A DNA stretch of 64,000 bases from contig JACAXG010000104.1 of the NCBI GenBank assembly GCA_018881555.1, positions 1,756,887 through 1,820,886 of the forward strand, read 5' to 3'. Shown piece by piece: positions 1 through 10,330 of the stretch. Both the position numbers and the translations under genes were made by a program. This DNA is from Amblyornis subalaris (taxonomy: Eukaryota > Chordata > Aves > Passeriformes > Ptilonorhynchidae). The notes beneath the pieces are model-generated. The model saw nothing but the letters and a program-made list of their open reading frames with translations. It had not been told where the DNA came from and made no database searches. Positions within the stretch are counted from its first letter, which is position 1. Each line of letters begins with the position of its first letter.

Positions 1-2541
1 TTTCAATGTTAAATAATGCATAAGTTATATCTATGGTGCTAGATACTTAGAGTCCTCCCCTCAGACCAGTTTTCTCTGAATATTTCAGACTGATTTTTTC
101 AGTCCACACTGGTAGAAAATATGAGTTAGTCTGTAGAAGTGCCTAATGTTGGAGCACGATGTATAAGCTAGGCATCAAGAAGTTTTGGGACACAAGGTTC
201 CCTGGGAAGGTGAAACCTGGTGTGAACTGGAAACATTGCAGCATTTCTTGAGCCAGTTATTTCCAACCTGATAGAAGACAGGATACCATTTATGTTATTT
301 TTTCTTAATGCACATAGTGCATTAAATAACATAACAGCACTTCTCTATATAGCAAATTTTGTCTTTTCCACATTTCAATATTTACCTACTGCAAACACAA
401 TGGAACTGTTATTACCAGGCACTTAGAGAATGCAAATACTACAGCTTTTCTAGAGATGAGTCTGAATTTTAAAGATAAATATATACAGGAGAAGGATAAA
501 AAACATAGGAAGAAGATAAATACCATGTTTCTTATTCCTCTTTGCAGGCACTGGGGAAGCAGTTATGCTAAATGCTAGAAGGGAAGAGCTATAGCTGCAG
601 TGAGTGAAATTTTGAAAGCTTCTCTGTAGGACTTATTTCTCCATGTGCCTTTGGAGGCCTGGCTGATTCCTTCCCTTCCTTCCTTGATGTGACAAGTCAA
701 GAAACTACAAAACTGGTTTTGGTCACATCAAATCAGACATCAGAGTGGGGAGAAGAAAATATTAAGCCACGCTTACTGTCCTCCCAAGAAATAAGAGTTG
801 TACAAATCCTTTTAGCCCTGGACTGGAGGCTGGCTGATACTCATTCTAGAAATCAAGTCCTCACAAGGTGTCCAAATGCTGCCTATGAATGAAACATCAA
901 AAGATGTCTCCCTGTGTAACAGACCACAGTATAATCCTGACAAGTGTGCTCTTATTAGAGCAGAATTTACCTCTTTATTTATTATTCATGAGTACATTAG
1001 AGTGTCTTCAGAAATATACTCTGCAGCAGGTAATCTAGTGTGGGAAAACAAAAATGCATATGTCTAATTATAAGTGACATTGAAAAGATCCGGTAGCAGC
1101 ATACTTCCTTGGCACTGGCAAAGTACTGCATTATAGATTAAAACAACACAAACATATTACAGTTTGTATAGTGTTTCGCTGTTACTGGATGTATGTTGCT
1201 AAGAAACAAAATTGAAACATCTCTTTTGAACCTGAAGCCTCTTGTGAGCGTGGTATCACATATGTTGTAAATGTTTTTCACTTTAGGATGGATTAAATGC
1301 TAGACCAGGAGAAATAGTGAGGGTTCATTAGTCTTGCGTGTTTTCCAATCTTCTGCCAATGAACCCAACTATTACAGCAGTATAAACTATGTAAGGAGCT
1401 TCAGTGTGTTCTGGGATGAAGTGTTGACAGCTGCTTGTTTGAATATTAATAAAGTCTATTGAGTTATTCCATGCCTGTATTGTCTGTAGGTTGAAACTGT
1501 GAAGACTTCTGTATATATAACATCTTTATGTTTCTAAGTACATGCCTGTCTGTGGAGATGGTACCCATTTCATTCCTAGAGATGGCATGCCTCACTATAG
1601 AGAAAGTTACAACCTTGTGCTCCATTAAACATTTATTTTGGCAGCATTGTTTGTTGCTGTTTCCCTCTTTGATTTAAAGAAGTCAATGCTGACTGAAAGA
1701 ACACTTGTCTTCTCTCACATATGGTAATTAATCTTTATTCTTCCAAACTTTTACAAATAAAAGTCAAAGTTATTCCTAAACCACATGCAAGAAAAGTTAA
1801 TTCTCCTTTAAAAAATTATTAAGTCAAAATCATGATAGAGAAATGAAGAATTTTACAGTGCACAGTATTGTTTCATGTGTTAATTGCAGATGGTTTGTTA
1901 ACTTGATCATGCATTGATTAGCTGATGGTGAAGCAGCAGTTTCTCCTGGCTGGATGTGCTGGTTAAAGTTTGAGGAAAACACTGGTACGCAATGGTTCAG
2001 TTCCTGCTGGGGAGGGGACACCTGGGGTTTCCATTTGCAGAGATGAGAACCAGCCACCCGAGGACACGCACACAACTGCTGTGCCTACACAGTACTGGGC
2101 AGGTGGATGGGCCTCCAGAAAAACCTGGGCTCCAGGCAAATCAATTTTCTTGGCTGGTTGCTGTAAGTGGAGTAATATTGATTAAATATTTATGGAGTAA
2201 TATTTAACTAAAATTGGAAGTATTAACCATCCCCAGCCGAACACAGTCAGGTCCCCATGAGGGCACACCAGTCCAAGGAATTCAGATGTCAAGTGTAAGT
2301 TTACTGGCAACTTGGCCTTTCAAAGCAACTGCAACACAAGAAGACTAAACAGCTAATTTTAAACTGTTAAAAATCTGTCAATTTGAAATGTATAGGTTAA
2401 CCACAGTAATCCATTCTTATTCCCTGCAATGGATTTCTCTAAAGCAACTGGTCAGGCGTCTCATTAGTGGTAGGACAGTGATGAAATAGTTTATCTTCTC
2501 ACAGTTGTGACAAGTGAATCATAACAGAGGAATAACCACAA
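1..2541. other. Upstream flank, unique AT-rich DNA, no gene seen
   Basis: No coding frame here shows recognisable domains; the open frames are short and overlap on both strands as expected by chance. The only structure I can point to is a short imperfect hairpin at 291-333. I see no transposon family signature in this stretch, although old decayed repeats could be missed by eye. Confidence 0.6.
291..333. repeat. Imperfect hairpin / inverted repeat
   Basis: Inner arms TTAATGCAC (305-313) and GTGCATTAA (317-325) are perfectly complementary around a 3-base loop. Outer arms TATGTTATTT (291-300) and AAATAACATA (324-333) extend the stem, with a small bulge on the left. It is shorter than a normal microRNA precursor; no function is inferred. 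Confidence 0.6.
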
Positions 2542-3550
2542 TGTTGTACCCGCTGCTCTGTCACTCCCCTCCTCAGCTGGACAGGGGGTAGACAACACAA
2601 CGAAAGGCTCATGAGTTGAGCTAAGGACAGGGAGAGATCACTCATCAGTTATCATCATGGACAAAACGGACTCGACTTGGGGAAACTAATTAAATTTATT
2701 ACCAATCAAATCACAGTAGGATAATGAGAAGTAAAATAAAATCTTAAAACCACCTTCCCCTTAAACCTCCCTCTTCCTGGCCTTAACTTTGTCCCCAGTT
2801 TTCAACTTCCCCCTCCCAGTGGCGCAGACGGACACGGAGTGGGGACTGTGGTCAGTCCATCACGCTTTGTCTCTGCCATGCCTTCCTCCTCAGAGGGATG
2901 ATTCCTCACATTCTTCCCCGCTCCAGTGTGAGCCTCTTCCACGGAGTGCAGTCCTTCAGGAACAGGCTGCTCCAGCATGGGTCTCCTGTGGGGTCACACA
3001 TCCTGACAGCAAACCTGCTTCAGTGTGGGCTCCTCTCTCCACATGTCCACAGGTCCTGCCAGGAGCCTGCTCCAGCGTGGGCTTCCCATGGGGTCACAGC
3101 CTCCTTCAGGCATCCACCTGCGCTGGCGTGGGTTCCTCCAGGGATGTCTTGTATCTGCAAGAGGGTATCTTCTCCACCATGGACCAACATGGGCTGCAGG
3201 GGTCCAGCCTGTCACTCCATGGCCTTCACCATGGGCTGCATGGGACTCTCAGCTCTGGCACCTGCAGTACCTCCTCCCCCTCCTTGTCCACCGACCTTGG
3301 CATCTGCAAGGCTGTTCCTCTCACATATCCTCACTCCTCTCTCCAGCTGCAGTTGCCCACGGTCTCTCCCTCCCCCTTCTTAAACGATATCCCAAAGGCT
3401 CTACCACCCTCGTCTTGGCCAGCAGTGGGTCCATCTTGGAGCCCACTGGCATTGACTTCACGAAACACAGGGGAACCTTCTGGCAGCCTCTCACAGAAGC
3501 CACCCCTGTAGCCCTCCTGCTACCAAAACCTGGCCATGCAATCCAATACA
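2542..3550 (-). mobile_element. Avian endogenous retrovirus LTR (ERVL-like), minus orientation, solo
   Basis: On the minus strand the block begins with TGTATTGGAT at 3550 and runs about 1 kb into a U3-like region made of repeated modules (variants of 'ctccagcgtgggc' and 'catggggtcaca'). It then reaches a polyadenylation signal AATAAA at 2700-2695 and a terminal segment near 2542. The overall pattern matches an LTR I recall as abundant in neoavian birds and belonging to the ERVL-like group; the family name is not certain. No gag, pol or env-like sequence adjoins it, so it is a solo LTR or an isolated remnant. I could not find a matching target-site duplication, and the 2542 end is approximate. 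A 240-codon frame across the block is chance reading of the repeated modules. Confidence 0.7.
2695..2700 (-). promoter_or_regulatory. AATAAA polyadenylation signal inside the LTR
   Basis: The reverse complement of 2695-2700 is AATAAA, in a GGTAATAAATTT context, about 150 bases before the likely 3' end of the minus-strand LTR. This is where an R-region polyadenylation signal would be expected. Whether it is used is unknown. Confidence 0.5.
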
Positions 3551-6500
3551 GAGACTTTGTCAAATATCCTCAAAGTTGCTCTTAATTTTACAGGTGATTC
3601 AGTGGGAATAAATCAATTAACTGGAAAAAGTATTTTGATAAATGGGGTAAATTAATTAATCACTAACTGAAGCATCTTTCTTTCAATTTTTAAGAAAAAT
3701 CTGTTTTGCCAAGTGAAGAAAATTTAATCATGATTGACAAAGATCAAACTGGGTTTTTATCACCTTACAAAACTGTAACTGACTCCTAGAGAGGGCAAGG
3801 AAATATAGTTTACTATATTCATGACCTGAAAAAGTTCCTCAGGACTAGGATAATATTCCTCTTTGATGCTGTCAAGCTCATTTCCACAATGATTAAAAGC
3901 TCCTTGCATCATTTATGCCAAATCTACTGCAAAGAAGGCATCTCTTAAACGCTGGAGGCCATAAAAAAAAGTTACAGTAAAAGCTGAAGTTCTAATTTTA
4001 TAAAGCCCAAGATGCGTCTTGAAAGCCATGCCAAAGGAATGTTCTGCAATCACATTGGAAGGGCAGTGCCTTGCCAGAAGAGCTGGATGTGTCGTAAGAG
4101 CTGCACAGCAGACAACATCTGGCTTGCCTCTGTCCAAATCTTAAAAAAAATCCCAAACTACCAGGAATGTGATAAAACTTGTCAGGAAACTGCAGTGGTT
4201 TGATAAGCTGTCATAGAGAGACTGGCAATGGATAGCATGTGCCATTTCAATTCATAAGTTCATTGAAACAAAACCACAATACAATGCAGTAATTTTCCTA
4301 ATGTATAGAGTTTTAACATTTATCTGTCATTTTTATGGTCAAAATTCTTTTGTTGTTTTTTTTTTTTTCTTTCTGAGTTATTTTTTGCATGAAGGAGTTT
4401 CATAAAGACACACTGATTATACAGGCAAGGTGCAAGGGAGGGGACAGAAGAGTCAGTCAGGGCTGTTGGGGAAGATAAGGCAGGACAGCTGAAGTGCCTG
4501 CCTGAACATCTGCTGCCATTCCACTGCACTGTCAAACACATTTCTTTCTGACTGTGGCCTACATGACCAACATGCATGTAAGGAGATAGCAGAGATACAT
4601 GGATGTCTTCTTACCTGATATCAATGTTGTGGTTAAACACAAAGTCAGCAAAGATCTTCTCCTCAGCATTAAAATGCTGTCAAGAGTAATTTAAGTCACA
4701 TGTCCTCTTTAACTTGTCTTTTAAGTTGGCATTGAAAACAACCCAGAGGCCAACTTAACGGATTTTCTATGACTGCCTCACATGGGGGAATCTCAGATAC
4801 ATCCTCCAGACCCTGATGTGAGGGCAGGCTGTCACATACATATTGCCAGGATAGGTATTGTAACAGCCAATGTACTTTGGGGTAGTGGTCCTGCTGTAGC
4901 TTCCACAAGCATTTTCAGCCAGAAATTCTGTACAATCTGTTTTTTGCCAGGTTACCCTCTACATATAAAAGAAAAGACTCTTTGCGGAGCTTATTGCTAG
5001 GTTTCTACAGTGGAGGGGGATGTATTTGTACATGGATGGATGGATAGATAGAAAGATAACCCATCTTGATCAAAAATCTCATCTCCAGTCAAAGGAGCAG
5101 AGAGAAGATCCCATTGTGAAACTTGTCCATTTTGCAGAGATATTACCATGGTCTGAAGTCTGGTATTTTTAGTTAGATATACCAGATTGTTTAGGTCAAA
5201 TAAAAGGAAGAAAAGACAGAGCTGACAAGTCTTCCTCCTTCCCTCTGCTTAATATTATGGCTCACTTCAGAAATCCAAGACTGCCTTAATTTTTCGAATC
5301 TAAGTGTAAATAAAGTAAGCAATGTAAGTACAACTGAATGATCATTTAAACATATAGAGAAAATGCAGTAGTAAAAATGAACTGCTGTGCATTCCACCAC
5401 AAGCTTAATTACATTGAATTATTCTAAAATAATAATGCCTACCATTCTTATAATGCTTTCCAGGTTTAGAAAGAACCATACAAATAAGAGCTACTCATTG
5501 TTATTTAGCAGGCAAATGTTCCCTAGCTATGCAAACTGAATAGTTATTGTGCTGTAGACTCTTAAAAGCAGAGCAAGCATACAAGAAAGAATTGAGAATG
5601 ATTTCTGTATAATCAAATCCCATTTGGTAGAAGACTGCAAAAGAGTTAGGCATTTTCAAGAGCAGCATGCAAATATATGAAGGAAAAGCTGAAGGTGAAA
5701 TGTCCATGTCCAATGTCCGTTGAAGGTTCCCAGAAAATGCCTTCAAAACCAACATAGATATAGCTACAGACAGCAAAATCTGACAGTCTCTCCTGATCTG
5801 AACTGAATAGCAAGACAGCCCACACAGGGAAAAGAACCAGGAAAGCAGAACACATTTTTTTATTTTTAATTGAGACACTAAGTAATATCTAGTACATTGT
5901 AACTTAAGCACAACTACAAACGAAGTCTTGGAATGCTGCAACGTCACTCTACTCTCCTGCAACAGTATATTGCTTTTTTGAATCTCTTCTTGTCTCCAGG
6001 TACTCTTCACTCTTCACATCTACCATGGGAGTGAAGATACTTCCACAGCCTGAAAGAGAAGTTCCTTATCAGCTGCCTCAACAAACACATTCACCAAGGA
6101 ATGTGTGGCAAAACGTGCAGCTACATCCCTGTGTGTAAAGCAGCACCTCTGCTTGAGAACCGTGTTAATCACATTACTTAATTAGTTCACAAATAATCAC
6201 TTCACACTTATAATCTGTAGCTAGATGTTTTGGCAGCTGAGACAGGGAAATTAATAAAATCCACATTTGTTTAAAGTAAACCAAAACCTGTTACATCTTC
6301 TTTATCTTTTTCTATTCCTTTCTATGTGTTTTATCTCAGGCTTCTGAGAGTTTCATCTTTTTCTATTTCCAAACTTAATACTCTGAATATTTAATTTCCT
6401 AATATAATATATTTCTCATGTAATATTTCCCATGATCTCTTTGGAAAGCAGAAAAAGAATGTGTGCTGATTTTTTTTTCTTTCATTTCCTTCAGGCCTGG

Positions 6501-6600
6501 CCTAACTCTCGTTTAGGCCCAGGCACAGGGCAGTGCAGAAACACACACTAAACTTTAAGTGTGAAAATGCTTCTCTTGACATCAGAGACTCAGGAGGTGT
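3551..6600. other. Upstream flank, unique AT-rich DNA, no gene seen
   Basis: Mostly AT-rich single-copy-looking sequence with a short GATG/GATA-rich patch at 5032-5058 and a poly-T run near 4357-4370. A 169-codon minus-strand frame at 5501-6010 has no recognisable domain and no splice or promoter context, so it is not called as a gene. Confidence 0.55.
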
Positions 6601-6602
6601 TT

Positions 6603-6627
6603 TTGCGAGTTGGAGCCCAACTCGCAA
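6603..6627. repeat. Near-perfect 25-bp palindrome
   Basis: Arms TTGCGAGTTGG (6603-6613) and CCAACTCGCAA (6617-6627) are an exact 11-bp inverted repeat with spacer AGC. Each arm contains a CpG, which stands out in the surrounding AT-rich, CpG-poor sequence. Two-fold symmetry suits a dimeric DNA-binding protein or a small cruciform; no specific factor is assigned. Confidence 0.7.
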
Positions 6628-6916
6628 GTCTCTCCCTCCTTTCATAAAAGTGTGCTTTTATTGTCTCTAGTCCTTTGCGCAATTTGTGTATAAACTTTTC
6701 ACTCTCTTAATCTTTGCCTCCCTTCTTTTCTCCTCAACTCTTTTTCGTCTCATGTCCCCTTTCCCCTCTCCTTTTCTGGTTCCCCATTTCCTCCATCCTC
6801 CTCAGTGTCCCTCAGCAATTTCTTTGCTCATTTGCAGTCCTCTGGGGTGGTTGAAGGACTTTCTCACCTCCTCTCCCTTGCAGGGATCTGCTGTAGCTTT
6901 GCTTCTGCTTCCTCTG

Positions 6917-6943
6917 TGACGTCAACCAACTCCTGTATAAGAG
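6917..6943 (+). promoter_or_regulatory. Consensus CRE followed by a TATA-like box
   Basis: TGACGTCA at 6917-6924 is the full palindromic cAMP response element, the binding site of CREB/ATF factors. TATAAGAG follows at 6936-6943, 11 bases further on. A full CRE close to a TATA element is the arrangement seen in many cAMP-responsive promoters. It lies about 2.4 kb upstream of the SH3RF3 start codon, outside the CpG island. It could be an alternative or noncoding-RNA promoter, an enhancer, or chance. Confidence 0.4.
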
Positions 6944-8264
6944 GGTGCTTTCCAGGTGGATTACAGCAAACTCTCATTTTAAGTATGTCAGCGATTTCTT
7001 CTGTGAATAATAAATGCTTTGCACATTGGCACATTTTTTAAGCTGTCCCAATATCAAGGCACCCTCTCATCACCTTTGGATGTGCTTTTCCTGGTTTGGG
7101 GTTATGTAAGTGGGAGACTCTGGGAGACCTGGTGACAGGGTAGTTTGGTTGTAAACCCTGGAGCAACCAAAAGGAAGGAGGGATGACAAGTGCCCCTCTA
7201 ATCACTGGAGGCATTCTGGTGTGTAACAGAGCACTTCTGGCTTTTATGTTTCAACAGTGATATTCAAGTTTCCACATCTGAAGGACGCAATATGAGGTGC
7301 TGAAACAATTATGCATTTCATTGCAGATTTTCCAGTATTTCCCTCTCCTTGCTGAAGCAATGCCTTTTATTGTTAAAGGTTCTTCATTACTCCTTTTTCT
7401 TAAATTAACAGTTTTACTCCAAAGAAAGTACAAGTCCTTGATACTGTATTCCACATTTCTCCAGGCATTGGTATTATTTATGGTTTAAACCCGTCGTGTT
7501 TGGTATTTCTATCTGCAAGGTCCCAATGTCCAGATTACTGGACATTACTCAGCAACAAATAATGATCTGAGCTCTGCATCAGGAGTTTTTCTTTGGCTTT
7601 ACACTTATTCCTTCTCTTCTAGAATAACAAAAGAGCAGCAAGAGATTAATGGCTTTTCACAAACTGAAATTTAGTAATTTTTACTATACAGTGTCTAGAT
7701 CACCCTTATCACAACAGGTTTATCTTGCTGTATGTGTTGGAAGTTAGCTGTAGAGTTATGAAGCTGACAGAAAGATTTTGTGCAGCCATCTTGACATGGC
7801 TCTCATGAAAAGCCAGTTTTAAAAGTATCACTGAAGAGAGGGATAGAAGGGTTTCTGCAAGCACTTGGATTGCAATACTCAATTCCAAAAGTGCTCTGTT
7901 ACAGCACAGGCACAGGTATAGAAGAAAGACTGGGTTAGGGGTTGGACCACAAACGAAGAATCTCCTTGGCAAGATTACGATGTATTTCAATTGTAGTTTT
8001 TGGCTTAAGCAGGGCCCTTAATCATAGCAACAATCGAAAGTTAGCCAAAAAAGGATCTTTCAAATGAAGTATTTAAATGAAGAATAGGGTTTCTTCTGCA
8101 GTTTCTCTTAGGAGAAGTTCTGTGCATAGTCCATATGTGCAAGTGGCTGCATGTCGTATTTTTAAATCTCCCGTGGTTAATATACACCATGGATGTGTAG
8201 CTCCAAAATGCCAGGGTCTCTCCCCTTACAGCAGGGCCTGAACACCAGCTCACACAGGACCTGG
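6944..8264. other. Proximal upstream flank of SH3RF3
   Basis: AT-rich, CpG-poor DNA up to the sharp start of the CpG island. It holds a 9-bp inverted repeat (AATGTCCAG at 7525-7533, CTGGACATT at 7538-7546, 4-base loop). No exon, repeat family or RNA gene is recognised. Confidence 0.5.
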
Positions 8265-8763
8265 GCGCATCCTACTGCCGCCTTCGGGATGCAGGTACCA
8301 GCTGGAGACTGGACGGCACCGGGGCGGGCAGCGGGCTAGGGCACAGGCAGGGAGAGGACGCGCGACCCTCGCTCTTACTTTCACCTCTCCGGCCCCCGCA
8401 GGGTTGGGTATGATGGAATAACGATTAAAATACAATGATTCGGGGACGTCCTGAGGCACCGGGGGTGACGGGGCTGTGAGGCCCCGCGCCGCGCCCGCCA
8501 GGGGGCGCCGCGTCGCCAGGGATGGGCTCCCTCCCGGCTCCGCTCCCGGCCCGCGGGGCGAGCGCTGCTGCCCGCGGGGATGCTGCGCCCGCCGACCCGG
8601 CCCGCCCGGCCGACACCACCGACACCGCTCTCCGCGGGGCGTCCGGCCAGCAGGGTCTCCCCTCCGCCCCCGTCTGGGTGCCCTTGGCTTCTCCGAAGGG
8701 TGTCCTCCGCCTGCCCCCGGCTGTCCGGGAGCCTCCGCCGGGAGGAGAAGGAGGAGGGAGTAG

Positions 8764-9342
8764 CGGCGGCGGCGGAAAGCGGGCGGCGAGCCCTGCTGGG
8801 TCGGGTTACAGGGAGCCACGGGGCGGCGGCGAGGCGGGCGGGGACCGCCTGCGGGGCGGCCGCCGTGCTGCGGGCGCCCCCCCGGGGCTCCCCGTCGCTC
8901 CCCGCCCCGCGCGGAGGCGCGGCGGGCGCCTCGCCGGGCCCCGCCGCAGCTGCCGAGCCGCGCCGGGCGGCGGGAGGAGGCGCGGGCAGACAGGTGCCCT
9001 CCTCCCGAACCGCTGCGCTCCCCGCCGCTGGCATCGCTGCCGCGCCGCACGGCGCCGGGCAGCGTCGNCCAGGCAGCCCCCGAGGTCGCCGCCGCCTGCC
9101 GCCGGGGGCAGCCCCGCCGCCGCCTCCCCGCGCAGCCCCGCCGCCCCGATGGCCCCCGCCGCCCCGCCGCCGCCCCTCCCTCGCCCCCGCCGGCCGCGAC
9201 GGCCCTAGGGGCGTCGGGGCCCTGCGCTGCCCCGCGGAGGGGAGGCGGAGGCGGCGGCGGCGGGGCGGGGGCGGAGGCGGAGGCGAGGGGGCGGCGGAGC
9301 GGCGGCGGAACGCCGGCGAAGCGGGAGCCGGCGGCGGCGGCG
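8764..9342 (+). other. SH3RF3 5' leader region, stop-free in the gene's frame
   Basis: In the reading frame of SH3RF3 the nearest upstream stop is TAG at 8761-8763. From 8764 to 9342 the frame is open but has no ATG, so the first usable start is 9343. The human SH3RF3 record, as I recall it, carries an extra N-terminal stretch before this methionine; a matching ATG-started extension is not visible here. The transcribed extent of the leader is unknown. One ambiguous base (n) lies at 9067. Confidence 0.55.
9232..9309 (+). repeat. GGC/GGA-rich low-complexity tract in the 5' leader
   Basis: A near-continuous run of GGC, GGA and GGGG blocks ends about 35 bases before the start codon. The many G-runs on the coding strand could form G-quadruplexes in DNA or mRNA. 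Tracts like this are often length-polymorphic and poorly covered by short reads. Confidence 0.75.
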
Positions 9343-9738
9343 ATGGACGAGTCGTCGCTGCTGGATCTGCTGGAGTGCTCCGTGTGCCTGGAGCGTCTGG
9401 ACACCACGGCCAAGGTGCTGCCGTGCCAGCACACCTTCTGCCGCCGCTGTCTGGAGAGCATCGTCAGCTCCCGCCACGAGCTGCGCTGCCCCGAGTGCCG
9501 CATCCTGGTGGGCTGCGGCGTGGACGAGCTGCCCGCCAACATCCTCCTCGTCCGCCTCCTGGACGGCATCCGGCAGCGGCCCCGCGCCGCCGGGGGCGCC
9601 AGCGGCAGCCCCAGCGCCGCGGCCCCCACGTACCCCCAGCCCGCCGCCGCCCCCAGCGCCGTCGCCGCCGCCGCCGCCTCGGCCGCCGCCAGCCTGCGGG
9701 AGTTGGCGGCCGCCAGCCGCAGCGCCCTGCTGGGAAAG
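9343..9738 (+). CDS. SH3RF3: SH3RF3 (POSH2), exon 1 coding part: RING-finger E3 ubiquitin ligase / SH3 scaffold, N-terminus
   Basis: This is the first coding exon, 132 codons, of a POSH-family protein. The opening [20 protein letters not shown] carries Ser5 and Ser13, which as I recall mark SH3RF3; SH3RF1 has Ala5 and Pro13. A C3HC4 RING follows: Cys12, Cys15, Cys28, His30, Cys33, Cys36, Cys49, Cys52. Such RINGs bind two zinc ions and recruit an E2 ubiquitin-conjugating enzyme. The family's conserved [18 protein letters not shown] segment comes next, then an Ala/Pro/Ser-rich linker ending LLGK. The SH3 domains and Rac-binding region of this JNK-pathway scaffold must lie on later exons outside the window. 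The ATG has a strong Kozak context (G at -3 and +4) and is the first in-frame ATG after the stop at 8761. The exon ends with AAG at a GTGGGT donor in phase 0. The gene is partial here only because of the window edge. Confidence 0.93.
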
Positions 9739-9744
9739 GTGGGT
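9739..9744 (+). other. 5' splice site of SH3RF3 intron 1
   Basis: The AAG|GTGGGT junction at 9738/9739 is a good donor and leaves the coding frame in phase 0. It falls where the linker sequence stops resembling the family. Without splicing, the frame continues to a stop at 10087-10089. Confidence 0.8.
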
Positions 9745-10330
9745 GCCGGGCCGGGGGCGGGCGGGCCGGGGGGGGCGGCCGGGCGAGTGCGCGTCCCGCG
9801 GAGCGCCGGGCGGCCCCGGTTTGCCGGCGGGACGTCCCGCGGGCTGCGGAGGCTCTCTGCCCCGGGCGCCGGCGTGCGCCTGCCCCGCGCTTGTGGCCGG
9901 CGGTTGTGGTCACCTCCCCCCCCGCATCTAACGATGGGAGGCTCGGCCGGGGATGTCCTCAAAGTACTCCAGGCGGCCGCGGGCGGCAGGAGCGGCCAGG
10001 ACCGCTCCGGGACGCTCCCCTCGAGGGGGGCTCGTACCGGCTGTGGGGCAGCTACTGCACCGACGGGCCCCGAGACCGTCCCGGTGTAGCAGAGCCGGAC
10101 GTGGCCGCCGGAGTTATGAACCACAGAGTGTCTCGAAAGCGCTTTTATCCGGCGCGTCGGGCTGCGCCAGGTGCCTGTCAGGTGCGGGCAGGAGCCGGCT
10201 CCCACCCTCGCGCTGCCTGCGGGGGGAAGTCTCTGGGAACGCTCGGCCGGTCCCAAGCCTGGCGTGTTCCTCGAACCCCGGAATTTCCCCCTCCGCTCCC
10301 GGGGCGCTGCCGCTGCGGTTACAACCACGC

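Larger units (their letters stand above)
8265..10330. promoter_or_regulatory. CpG island / SH3RF3 promoter region
   Basis: About 2 kb of very GC-rich, CpG-dense sequence is set sharply against AT-rich DNA on both sides. It contains the SH3RF3 first exon near its centre, as expected of a CpG-island promoter without a TATA box. GC boxes (GGGGCGGGG, for example 9262-9270) suit Sp1-family binding. The transcription start cannot be placed from sequence. A short AT-rich patch at about 8408-8440 interrupts the island and may hold factor sites. Long frames on both strands through the island are a by-product of few stop codons at high GC and are not genes. Confidence 0.85.

Noticed and set aside
2789..3511. 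240-codon plus-strand frame
   Set aside because: It lies inside the minus-strand LTR and reflects the repeated U3-like modules; a 186-codon frame overlaps it in another register.
5501..6010. 169-codon minus-strand frame
   Set aside because: No recognisable domain, unusual composition for a protein, no promoter or splice context; within chance for AT-rich DNA of this length.
9343..9738. Assignment to the paralogue SH3RF1
   Set aside because: As I recall the paralogues, Ser5 and Ser13 and the '[20 protein letters not shown]' segment agree with SH3RF3 rather than SH3RF1.
8250..10328. 692-codon minus-strand open frame across the CpG island
   Set aside because: High-GC sequence has few stops on either strand. 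The frame is antisense to SH3RF3 exon 1, rich in Arg/Pro/Gly/Ala, and has no domain.
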